Both the position numbers and the translations under genes were made by a program. Below are positions 53,401-64,000 of a stretch of 64,000 nt of DNA, piece by piece (the stretch's first letter is position 1; each line of letters opens with the position of its first letter). This DNA is from Eutypa lata (lineage: Eukaryota; Ascomycota; Sordariomycetes; Xylariales; Diatrypaceae), in NCBI GenBank assembly GCA_022661535.1, contig JAKULF010000004.1:3162001-3226000 (forward strand), written 5' to 3'. The notes below the pieces were generated by a model. It was given only the letters and a program-made list of their open reading frames with translations. It searched no databases and was not told the DNA's origin.

Positions 53401-56400
53401 ACCTCGGTGGTTTGGCAAGAACGTTGCTCCTACATCATCTGGGTTCGTAGTCAGTGCAGTAAAAGTCATATCTTTAACGACAATCAGTGGCTTGCATCTA
53501 CCCCTCGCAGAGGCCCTTAACAAGTTATTCGACACCACGAACTTGGCAGACGCTCCCCGGGGTTGAGTACGCTGTGCTTGCGTGTGAACCAGGAGTTCGT
53601 GTCCTTGTAAGGACAGCGCCGAGTCAGCAGATACGAATATGCTGCCGATGTAAGTTGGTACCATTGGTTCGCTGTCTAGAGCAAAGGCCGTATGGAAGAC
53701 CGAATCAAGTGTCGCTGGATGGAGCATATGAGGGTACTCGAACGTCGATGGCATCATCGACTTGGTATCTGGAACACAAATGGTGGCTATGCACTCGTTG
53801 TCTCTCTTTTGCAGGGACGTGACGTTCTGGAAGGCAGAACCGTAGTTCATGCCGATGACATCCAAGGTCTCATACAGCTGACGAGGAATGACGACTTCGT
53901 CGCAGAACTCCACCGCGTGCAAGCAAGTCTCATGATGTTTCTCTCCTCCATAGACCCCCTCTTGTTCAGTGCGCTCTTCAGAATGCCCTGCGTGAGCGGG
54001 CTCCTGGTGGATGGTAACTAGTCCGTCGCCATGCTCCTGCCAGGATCCGTCCAGGGGCTTAGAATTTATACAAAAGCGATAGGTTAGCGAGGTTGCTTTG
54101 GAGGAGCTGTCGGAATTGCGAACGGGAGCCATCTCGGTTCGATCGGTATCTTTTGTCATGTTGACCATATACTCCAAGCCATGTGCTGTCGGTGGTATGA
54201 TGAGCGCCTTCTCAATCCGGAACTGCTTGATCTCGATGCCAGAGAAGTTTGAGTCTGCCATCTGTTTGCCCGCTTCAAGTACCATAGCTATCATCCCGGA
54301 GGCAGGATAGATGATTGTCTTCTGGACTTGATGATGTCGAATCCACGGATTCTCCGAAAGACGCAAAAATCCCCGCCAGCGAGGCTGTGATGGTATAGAG
54401 TCAAGAGTGAGGCGTCCGATAAGATCATACCGGCCATGCTTTGGGAAGCGATTAGTCTTTGATAGGTGAGATTCATGCCAGTGCGTCTTTCCATGGTTCC
54501 ATGGGTAGTTGGGCAAGTTAACTAGGAGCCGCGGACGGTGGCAATCAATATTTCTTGCTATCGCTTCTTCCAGTGAGAAATTGCAACCACGGTTCCAGAG
54601 CTCTCCCAACACTTGAAGTACGGTAACACTGGCATCTTTGCCCCGAGCAAGTAGAGAAAGGTAGTGAGGTTTTTGCTTGAGCTTCTCTTGGGCGTCAAGA
54701 ATCTGTTTGATCGGACCCTGGAGAGACGAGTGCGGTCCTATCTCGACAATCAAGTCTGGCCTATGGCCAGCGTCGTTGGTTATCATGCTGCGCATCGCAT
54801 CTGCGAAGATGACAGGCGACACCATATTTTTTACCCAGTAGTCCGAGCTAAGTTCTACCCACTCAATCACAGCACCTGTCACCGAAGAATACAGCACCGG
54901 TGACCGGGAGCGCCAAGGGGTTTGTGGAGTGACATGGGCAATAGAGTGACGGTACATGGATTCGCACAGCTTCATGTGGTGTGAATGATAAGCCGTGGTG
55001 ACGGCGAGTAGCCGGTTGAATATACCAGCTTTCTCCAGTGTCTCGTGAATGCTAATTACAGCATCTTTGTCGCCTGACAAAGTTACAGAGACAGGGCTGT
55101 TGATGCAAGCAATAGTAACCTTGTCGCGACCGACAGCATCTACATATTGCTGAGCTTGTTCGGCAGAGAGACCAACAGCCAGCATTCGTCCAGGGGGATA
55201 ATCAGTCTGTCCTGCTTCTCCATGAGGCGTTTGCAGCGAGGCAGCACACTGACCGCGATGGTAGGCAAGCTCCCAAGCAGCTTCTCTACTTATAGAACCC
55301 GCCGCATATGCCGCGGCAATCTCTCCGGAAGAATGGCCACAGACTGCGACAGGAATCACACCAAATCCCATCAACAGGTCCACGAGAGACGTCTGTACTG
55401 CCGTGGTTGCAGGCTGCGCGATCTCCGGCTCGTTGATTCTGGTGGAAGATTCGTCCTTCAGCATCTCTTCTAGAAGATTGAAACTGCAGCCAATTTGTTT
55501 CAGATAGTTGTTCGCATCCACCATAGAACTCAGGAATGAGTCGAAGCCGAGTAGTTCTCTTGCCATAGCGAACCATTGAGCTCCTTGGCCCCCAAAGATG
55601 AATGCGACCTTTGAAAGCTTTTCCTCGGACGTTCTAATGAGACTCGTCTGACTCACCCCAGACAGCTTCTTCACAAGTTCCCCTGGAGAAGAGGCAACAA
55701 CTGCTGTCCGCCACTGTAACTTAGTTCTACGGCAGCCTAGGGTGTATGCCAAGTCACACATGAATCTTGGCGATGATGCACCCACACGCTGGACATATGC
55801 AGCTAAATTGCGAAGCGATCGTTCTAATGACAGGCTCTCATTAGCGGACACCACGAAGAGATGGGTTTCGCCGTTGAGAGGTGGAAGTTGCAGCCCCATA
55901 ACTCGAAAGGGTTCTCGAGAATGACTGGAGGCGGCATGGGAGGGGGATACCAATGTATCATTGGTGTCCGTCGGGATCGTGGTGTTATGGTGCGCTGTGA
56001 GGCCTCTTTCCGCAAGGTAATGTGCGGCATCGTCAAGGATGACATGTGCATTGGTACCACCAAAGCCGAAACAGTTGATGCTGGCGCGTCTGAGACCTTC
56101 CATCGGCCAAGGGGTGTTCTCCGTAGGGACCTTCACGCATGAACCTTCAAAATCGATGTCTGGGTTCGGGATTTCGAAGTTGAGATGCTTCGGAATGTAG
56201 CCATTTTCAATACATAGGACACCTTTGATCAAGCCTGCAATTCCGGCGCATCCTTCCAAATGGCCAACATTGGTTTTAATCGAGCCTATGTAGACTGGAT
56301 TCTCCTTCGATCGATGAGTAGCCAAGGCGTCGGATATGGCTTTCACTTCCCGCCAATCGCCTGCTTTGGTTCCTGTGCCATGGCACTCAACAAAGGCTGT

Positions 56401-57537
56401 CTTGTCCACGTCTAGACCTGCCTTCTTATACAGGCTGTTAATATTGCGCAATTGGGCTTCCGCACTCGGCAGGGTAATTCCGGCTGTTCGACCATCTTGA
56501 TTGACTCGGGAGCCTCGAATGACAGCTCGAATGTTGTCATTATCTCGAATAGCATCTTCAAGGCGTTTTAGGACGACGATTCCAATGCCCTCGCCACGAC
56601 CGTAGCCATTTGCGCGGCTGTCGAAGGTATAGCACTTGCCATCTGGGCTAAGGAAGTTCAGAGCCGTCATAGGCATCATGGTAGCTGGGGTCAGGATTAG
56701 ACCAGCACCGCCAGCAAGTGCAAGGTCGACATCGCCGTTTTGGAGACTCTGGGCTGCGTTGTGGAGGCAGACAAGGCTGGCGCTGCAGCCAGTATCAATT
56801 GTCATACTTGGGCCATTGACGTCAAGGAAGAAGGATATCCTGTTCGACATGATGGCGGTCCCGTTACCGGTGGCACCATATTTCGGGGCATTATCGGGAT
56901 CGCGAAAGACAATTTGTTCGTAGTCTTTTACGAAGGAGCCAATCCATACTCCAGTTTCACTGCCTCGAATAAGTGATCGATCTATTCCTGCACTGTCAAG
57001 AGCTTCAACGGCGATTTCTAGCAGTATTCTCTGCTGAGGATCTACGGCCTTTGCCTCATCTGCAGATATAGAAAAGAACTAAGAAAGTTAGTAAGAACGA
57101 TAGTGATCATCGGAGTAATCATTTAGATAGGATACGTCACAAGGCGTCAAATTAAGGGACAAGGTGGTAGGTAGGCTTAGGTATTCACGACGCGCCATCT
57201 AAGGTAGGCAGAAGGCTAGATTAAACTTACAGAATTATCGAAAGCACCGATATTTTGTTGCAAGAAGTGGCCGCCTCGGAAAGGTATCTGAACTCGAGAG
57301 TCAACAAAGAGCAATGCATGATGGTGGATGTTTAAAACTCACGCTGCCTTGTCTAGCATTGTCTGGATGGTATAAAGAGCCGATGTCCATTCTATCCTCA
57401 GGTATCTCTGACCAAGCGCTTTCACCAGCCATCAACATCTCCCATAGAGACGAGACAGAGTCAGCAGAGCCTGGGAATCGGCACCCCATGCCGACGACGG
57501 CAATGGGGGCGATTTGGTCCTCATGGGACTCGGCCAT
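50479..57537 (-). CDS. Highly reducing type I polyketide synthase (KS-AT-DH-ER-KR-ACP)
   Basis: Three exons on the minus strand: 57537-57343, 57287-57231 and 57078-50479 (introns 55 and 152 nt). All junctions are phase 0, giving 2283 aa. KS: VVGMGCRFPG at about 14, C182 in DTGCSASL, H317 in ECHGTGT, H357 in NVGHLEG. AT: FGGQGAQW and GHSSGE with S667. DH about 960-1270: H1000 and D1209 (HPATLDSV), but the usual Gly of HxxxGxxxxP is Lys (HQVQKTIIYP). No SAM-binding methyltransferase motif lies between DH and ER. ER about 1552-1850 has a divergent nucleotide loop (HAGASAFGQAAIQ). KR from about 1900: SGGLGGLG, Ser-Tyr-Asn triad region (FLSSSIGVIGGRGQANY). ACP: S2238 in YGVDSL. No release domain. 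It builds a reduced chain by iterative condensation; the product is unknown. The first ATG is 57537; an in-frame stop lies just upstream. Confidence 0.96.
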
Positions 57538-60500
57538 GGCCAATGCTCTTTCAAGAAGCTAGATGATCAAGTAGGGAAATGTTTCACGGAATAATAGAAA
57601 GTAGGGTGAAAATTCAAGTGCTATAGGAATAATCGAGCGCAGTAAGCCTCAGGAGGATGCAAAGTTAGGTTTCTAATGAGTGGGGAAGAGTTAGTAGTGA
57701 ATACCAGATTGACTAATTAGTAGATGGATAAAGAAGTCTGCAGTTACCTAGGTATGTATGTACTAAGAAAAATACAATCTAAAGGTATGCGAGAGGGCAA
57801 AGTACAAGAGGTTACTAGGAGTGATTTATGCCAATTGGTATGTAGGAAGGGAGGGATAGTAAATCTCTAACTTCTAACAGACGTTTTAGTCTAGTAGATG
57901 ACTTCTAACCGGCGAAGAAAGATTTATCTAGGATACCATGCACTAGATAGAGCAAGGGGTAAAAGATGAAGTGTAAAGGTGGTGGAAATTGATAGGTAAG
58001 TTGGTGAGTAAAACTCTTCATAAGGGCACATAAGTAGTAATAAGAAGGTGAAGTTACTATGCCATGTGATCTTACCTACCTAGGTATGTATGTAAGTATC
58101 GTCCTTGTTGAAAGCCGGAGGTCGTAATCTTAAGTAGGTATGTAGATAGGCAGTTACCTCATGTATATATTAATGGGTATGTAGTATATTGACAGTAGTA
58201 TAGTGATAATCACATCGGCACGTGCTCCATTCCAGTATTGTTTGTCTGTTGTAGTTCGGTCAACTCTCCTGTAGTTACGTATCCAGGTCATGTGGCATGA
58301 AGTTACGGTGGTTATGGATTAGATAGACGGTGAATACTTTAGTACCTCTTAATCTATGGGAGTAGGTACATTCAGTCCGAAGCCCACGGTGATGACTCGA
58401 GCCAGGAAAAGCCGATCATTCAATATTCGCCTCCGAAGGGAATGTAGAACCTACACACCGTCTTTCATGAATTCCATCGATCGATTTCCAATCTATTCTT
58501 GTCATGACGGCGAACTTTTCCTGGGGACAAAGGCTTTGAAATGAAGCAACCAACAACAACCTCCCTATGCATACCCTTGTCTTATCTGCAATTCTATATC
58601 TAGAAACTACTTGCCTTCCTAACAATACTTATTATTGTCTCTTGTAATGAGAAAGGGTATCACGTGGGTATGTATATTCTCATCGAACATTAATACATAC
58701 ATACCTACATACCTAAGTACCTAACTATCTGGGTACATATCCTAACAACTTTCTACCTTTCAAGTAATAGGACGACAGGTACTTCGAAATAATCGCCTCC
58801 ACGTATAATACAATTGTTTGGATATTTTCATGAGAGTATTTGGTTTTACAACGTCTTGTCAACGAGACCTGTAACTCCAAGTCATCGCTGAAGGAATGCA
58901 TAGCCCCCAACGCAAACAGAACATCCCATGCCAAAGTCGGCAGTGCATCTAGCACACTCGAGGACAATTACATCTGCCACAGTCATTTGATGCCGAGTTC
59001 AATGACATTGGGGTCAAGTGGTATCAAATTCATAGGACGGAGAATCGGTCCGTAGTCATGAAAACTTAACGTTGTCGTCCACTAAACAGTATGCAGTAAC
59101 ACGCTCTTTTCGGTGGTAAGGTATGGAATTCCGCCGATTCGATCATTTTTTTCAAAGCGACAAGTGATTGCTTGAAAGTCATAGTGCAATATGTATTCCT
59201 GCTACACTGTAGGTGGCGCGGAGGCTCTGAGGTTGGTGAGCCCGAAAACTACCGTTTATACAATGTAGGTACTATCGTCGTCGCGGATCCCTCATTGCAA
59301 CACAGCAACATGCAAATGAGTGGTTCATACAATGGTTCGAGCTAGTTTTCCCATATTACCGCCGATGTTCGTGAAGCTAGCCAGACCGGCTGTGCGTTGA
59401 ATAGGTTCACCACCTTATCTTATGATTCCTAAACGGCCCGAGTCGTCCGAGAAATCGATCCCGATGTGGGGCCTCCAAGCTCACTGGACCGGGCCGGTAG
59501 CCAACGTCTACGTAGGAGGCGTCAATGTGTTGAGCTGCCATACACACAACAATATGGCCAGCATTGCAGATAAATTCGAGTTTCTGTAGAAAACCAAGAG
59601 GTCTTGTCTTGTAACGCCGCTCAGCTAGGTACATGGGATGGTTTAGATTCGCTTTTCGAAGCCTCAAAACGCCTCGGGAGTCGAGAAGTGTGCGAGTTTG
59701 GTGGTACTCGGCGATCAGAATCGGATGAAGCCAGGTGGTTAATTGGGAAAACGAAACTGGGGATACGAAATCTGTATGAAGCATTAGTTACTGTAAAGGT
59801 TTGGCAACCATTTCTTCATACTCTAGTACAAGTGCAAGCTTACACTACGCCATCCAACGGCGCTCCGCCATAAGCTGACATGGTCTCGCCAATCCTAGCT
59901 TCTTACCACCGGCGATCAAGTGGGCTTAGGGGAAATCTGTATGGCAAGCTTCCATTCAATATACTTAAAGAAGTGCTTCGTTGTACCGAATGCTAGTATT
60001 TTCGGGCGCTACACTAAATTAGTGCCACAATCGCAATAATCCTAGCAAACCAAAGCTGTATTCGGGGTTCCTAAACTACCGAGAGCTTTGCCATCTCAAG
60101 ATATTGCTGAATATAGACGGCACTGAATTGATGGTCTAGAGAGAATGATATCATGTAAGTGACAAATAGCGAAGTACGAGAATGTAGTCATAAGGGGTGA
60201 TTGGTTATCCAAGCTATGGGTAAGTTTTCTTTTTCTTTTTTCTTTTCTTTTTTTTTCTTCAGCCCTAAGCACGTGGCAATTATCATTTAATCGAGGTTTA
60301 AAACAAAGTCAGTCAGTTCTATGGGTTACCTAGCTACGTATTTTGCAGAATATGGAGAAGGGGGCAAGGGGGTGGCTGTGCATCATCAACTTTATGTGTT
60401 GAGAACCTCTCTTTGAGGGATGTACTTGTATTTACGGATATTTTCAGCGCCTGTGATCGAAAACTGTATACATGTGCCAGGTTTCATCAGGTTATGTGTT

Positions 60501-61398
60501 TGGTAAAGAAACGAGACACGTGTGAAAGGAATTTTCCCGATCTCCTTTCTTGTTCTTCCCCGGATTTTGGTCTTGGGTCGTTCTAACCACAGAAAACTGG
60601 GCTACTAGATGTCATCTAGCGTTTTTGATGACCAAGTGCAGAGTACAAAGGCGACTAAAGGAAAGCTTATGTATGTAACTAGTGACCCAAAGAACAACAT
60701 CAGATGCTAGAGCAAACATGCCCCATAGCTGCCTCATATGAATTTTATTTACACAGTACTGTCTTTCTCTGTGTAGATGTTTGAATTCCTCGGTGTATTT
60801 GATGCCTTACTTGTTCAAAAGATATGTAAGCAGGTGGTTAGTGTCAACCAAATATCATGTGTTCAATGACGGGAATCTAAAAAGAACACCTTATCCGAGT
60901 TGCATATAACCAGTAATACACCACCACCCCTTTCTTTAGATGGAAACGCTTTGGCCATCTTTGAATCAAGGATATTGTCACGTTTTACTATCACTTCCAA
61001 CCCCTACAATTATCCAGTCGTTACAGATCAGTATCTTGGGAAATCACAGGGATAAGACCATAGAGACACGGGAAGATTTTCTACATATGCAAAAGCGGGA
61101 ACCTTATTACTACTTTGGAACAAGTGTGTCACTCTGTCACACTTCTGTATCCTCGATGACAGCCTAATCACCCGTGGAAACCCAGGTAAGATATTTAGTA
61201 GATAAATGTCCTACCAAGGATGGCCACTCAAGGAATTGTTCTCGATGATGACAGACTAGGGATAAGAGCCTCTCTCTTCCATCCTTGAAGATAGCACAAG
61301 ATGCGGCAACAGGGATATGTAGTCTACCGATTTAAAGGAGACCTCTACTCTGAAGAAATAGCAAGTATCTTTTTGGAACTATGTAAGCAAAACTAACA
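57538..61398. other. Gene-poor PKS upstream region
   Basis: About 3.9 kb. Two near-identical TACCTAGGTATGTATG stretches occur near 57746 and 58079. A pyrimidine tract runs about 60228-60259. Frames at 58416, 58725 and 59407 (minus) are up to 125 codons but show no domain that I recognise. No tailoring enzyme is visible here. Confidence 0.5.
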
Positions 61399-61746
61399 AT
61401 GTATCTATTCATTACTGTTTGCCTTCTAACTTTAGCGCTCTCCTTCAGCCCCGTCTCTTTCACTACGCATTGTTATGCCAACCGAGAAGAGAAGAAAAAA
61501 TGGTGGTATGAACGTTGCACAGGCGGGACTTTGCAGGATCTCCTATCGAGCTATCCACTAGCCTCTACCATCACTTACGTGAACTGCTTCCAGGGTGAGA
61601 CACCTTCAAAAAAAAAGTTCTACATTACGCATTTTGGTAAAGGACACAGCATTAGCGTTTCATGCCGGGTTCTGAGATTCCGTGCTTGTGATGATGTATG
61701 TGTCATTGCTGCTGCAGTATCTCATTCAACTGACCTTCGCCTCTAA
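61399..61746 (+). CDS. Candidate small secreted cysteine-containing protein, 115 aa
   Basis: A single open frame from ATG 61399 (AACAATGT context). Residues 1-23 are a strong hydrophobic signal peptide (MYLFITVCLLTLALSFSPV). The remainder has six cysteines (25, 40, 63, 89, 97, 101), is basic and has no other motif that I recognise. Size, secretion signal and cysteine content resemble fungal effector-like proteins. The location in gene-poor DNA beside a PKS and exporter also fits accessory genes. Coding status is not proven; a chance frame or missed introns are possible. Confidence 0.4.
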   Translation: MYLFITVCLLTLALSFSPVSFTTHCYANREEKKKWWYERCTGGTLQDLLSSYPLASTITYVNCFQGETPSKKKFYITHFGKGHSISVSCRVLRFRACDDVCVIAAAVSHSTDLRL

Positions 61747-62925
61747 GCAGAGATCCATGCAACATGCAAATGGGGCTATGTAAGTCATAGTTAGCAGAAA
61801 ATACCTGCAAACAACTTCCTTGTAGTGCAACTTCAAGCAGACATCAACCAACCCTATAAACTATTCCCTAGCTTATCTAATAAATACTTGCTGGTGAGTC
61901 GTTGACAAATTTAGTGTGTAGATTTAGTCGTCTTAACCCTTGCCGGATTTCTTGTTTCGTTTATCTATTATACTGCATTGCCACAGCCGCTTTCCGTCTA
62001 AACCCACTATTCCACGGCCGAATGTCTTGTGGAACATAGGACAAGTTAGCCAAACCAGCAACCCCCCTCCCATGTACTACACGGCATTTATGAGTAGCAT
62101 CGATAAACAGCCGGCTAACAGAAAATTTCAATTATCTATATTCTGACTAGATTGAGACCTGTTGTATACGATGTGAAAACACCAATTAACGCTTTCAGGG
62201 GCCCCCTCCTGTTTCGGTTGTCGGTGACTGCACATGTCCGCTTTCTAATACGGCATCATCAACGGGCCGGTATTGTCGTTTCAGTGTCAAACATCAACAC
62301 TTATTAAACTATAGACATGTAAATAGACATATCGGCTACGTTCGATCCATACGTAGTTGCACCTTTCTCTTGAGTACATAAAGATAGACGTGTGGAATGT
62401 GAAATGATCAATTTTAGACTCAGTCCAGTCAACACCCCCCCGGAAAGAACCCCCGGCTGTAACTGCCATCATTTGTGTTCAAGGAAGCAGTCACATTCTA
62501 CAATCTTGACTGCCATTAGTCATCTATACATACCTAAGATATATCGATCTCATAGTTTTTATTCGCTAACCTTACTTCCTTGCCCTACCTACCTAGCCTT
62601 TAACCAAACGAAAGCTGCACCCACGTCTTCAAGTCCCCCGCTGCAGGTGTGACATTCCCTCGACTCTTTTAGAGGACAGGCTCACTGGTAGGGCAATCAC
62701 TAACCAGAAACCTTTTGATCCACAGGGGTTGGGGAGGTATGACCAGGTTTTAGGAGGAGTCGGGCTCGAGCCTTAGAAGTAGTCAATGAGTTTTACCTAT
62801 GTGGGCAGAGTGGACTACTTCGGTCTTCACTTTCTGCTACATCCTTCCATCTTCTTGCCTATCATCATTTGAGCCATATCATCGGCTTTTGCTGATTCTG
62901 ATATTCTCCTTCTCTAGACGCAACA
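61747..62925. other. Intergenic, promoter of the exporter gene
   Basis: No supported gene; short frames only. Confidence 0.5.
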
Positions 62926-64000
62926 ATGTGGACTATTGGAACACGAGACCGTCTTGATGGTGTCCGCCAAGTGGTGCTAGTAGCAACGTAAGATCCCAAA
63001 GAAACTTCTACTCACCTTAGTATTCTTCTCTAACCAGCAAACTCCCCGTAGGTTGCTCTTGGGGCTTATGTTCTCGAGTCTTGACGCTTCTATTGTTTCT
63101 ACCTCTCTGGTATCCATCTCTCTCGACCTCCAAGATTTCCTAAATGCGCCATGGGTCGTGCTTTCCTACCTACTAGCCTACCTTGGCTTCGCCATAGGAT
63201 TCGCGAAAATGAGCGATATCTACGGGCGACGACAGCTTCTCTGCGTAGCCTGGCTCTTATTCTCTGCATTCTCCGCCGGGTGCGGGCTTTCAACAAATAT
63301 GACAACACTGTATGGCCCCTGAGAACCGAGCCCCCACACAGTCTCTAGATTACTTGTTAACACTCGAGTAGTATTGTCTGCCGATCATTCCAAGGAATAG
63401 GGGCATCAGGACTCTATAGTTTGGCTCAGGTCGTACTTTTCGAGGTCGGCCCGACACATAAGCCGAGTCTTCTAGGGGCTTTAATAGGGATGACACTTGC
63501 TGTGTCTTTTGTTCTCGGTCCCGTTCTGGGTGGAGTCATTTCAACCCAGGTCAATTGGAGATGGATCTTTTGGATCAAGTAAGTATTCTTCCCCGGATCA
63601 TGCATGTAGTGTTATACTAAACTCTCCCACAGCGTCCCCTTCGGGGTTCTATCATTTGTTGTTATGCTGTTTGCGTGGCCGCGCGGCGTCGGTCATGGGC
63701 AGAAATTAAGCCCGTGGGATGCTATTCGGAAAGTTGACCTTGTTGGGAACGTCTTGATCCTCTGTGCGACCACTCTCATGGTCTTTGCGCTACAGGAGGC
63801 GGGGACTTTCACGTTCTCCTGGAACAGTCCTGTGATCGTCATGTCGCTTTCCTTGGCAAGTCTCTGCTGGGTTGGGTTCATGACGTGGGAAATATTCCTC
63901 GGCGTAAAACGCCACACGAGGGTGGAACCTCTCCTCCCCCTTCGACTTCTCGCCCACCGTGTGTACTTGGGTGCTCTAGTGTGCGTATCACATTCACTAA
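62926..64000 (+). CDS. MFS exporter, DHA2 (14-TM) drug/toxin efflux type, 3' end outside the window
   Basis: Exons 62926-62987, 63052-63309, 63372-63578 and 63633 to about 63980 (introns 64, 62 and 54 nt) join in phase. A further donor (GTGCGT) lies at 63981, just before the window edge. The protein begins MWTIGTRDRLDGVRQ. It continues with helix 1 (LGLMFSSLDASIVSTSL, the DHA2 motif around LDxTIVxTAL), WVVLSYLLAYLGFA, and the loop MSDIYGRRQLL (MFS motif A). Then follow RSFQGIGASGLYSL and VLGPVLGGVIS (motif C, the antiporter signature), RWIFWINVPFG, and helices 7 onward. This pattern is that of 14-spanner proton antiporters that export drugs and fungal metabolites. The position upstream of the HR-PKS suggests export of its product, but that is inference. 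Confidence 0.88.

Noticed and set aside
59407..59784. 125-codon minus-strand frame
   Set aside because: No ATG-context, splice or domain support strong enough to call a gene; could be a relic but nothing confirms it.

Overview
The window is nuclear DNA of a filamentous ascomycete, most likely a Sordariomycete. Evidence: short GT-AG introns (about 50-190 nt) in almost every gene, an AreA/NIT2-type GATA factor, a fused ARG5,6-type arginine enzyme, a WSC sensor, a highly reducing polyketide synthase (HR-PKS) and a J-domain-less DnaJ C-terminal protein with a fungal STAND-like N-terminus. Intergenic DNA is rich in TAGG/CCTA tetranucleotide runs and in the palindrome TACCTAGGTA. Species cannot be read from the sequence.

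Layout. 2.7-6.5 kb: a divergent pair of housekeeping genes, the NDR-family kinase Dbf2 (minus) and a WBP11-type splicing protein (plus). 7.3-12.3 kb: a monocarboxylate-transporter-like MFS carrier and a WSC cell-wall sensor. 12.3-21.4 kb: about 9 kb without a recognisable gene, holding one 136-bp MITE-like element and serving as the upstream region of areA/nit-2 (21.4-24.6 kb). 26.7-28.0 kb: a broken secreted metallopeptidase-like gene. 28.9-34.0 kb: two amino-acid biosynthetic genes in tandem on the minus strand, aspartate-semialdehyde dehydrogenase (HOM2) and acetylglutamate kinase/N-acetyl-glutamyl-phosphate reductase (ARG5,6). 35.1-44.2 kb: an accessory stretch with a 180-aa protein of unknown function, an intronless 707-aa membrane protein, a stop-riddled gene relic and the STAND-like/DnaJ-C fusion. 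47.1-48.8 kb: a GPI-anchored yapsin-like aspartic protease. 50.5-57.5 kb: an HR-PKS (KS-AT-DH-ER-KR-ACP, no methyltransferase). 61.4 kb: a small secreted cysteine-containing ORF. 62.9 kb to the edge: the 5' part of a DHA2-type MFS drug/toxin exporter that may belong with the PKS.

How genes relate. AreA is the global nitrogen regulator; HOM2 and ARG5,6 are general amino-acid biosynthetic genes. Dbf2 (septation/mitotic exit), the WSC sensor and the yapsin-like protease all act on growth, cell wall and surface. The right 20 kb looks accessory: a PKS, an exporter, an effector-like ORF and large gene-poor gaps. Every spliced gene model below was derived by hand: exon frames join in phase, and motif continuity was checked across each junction.
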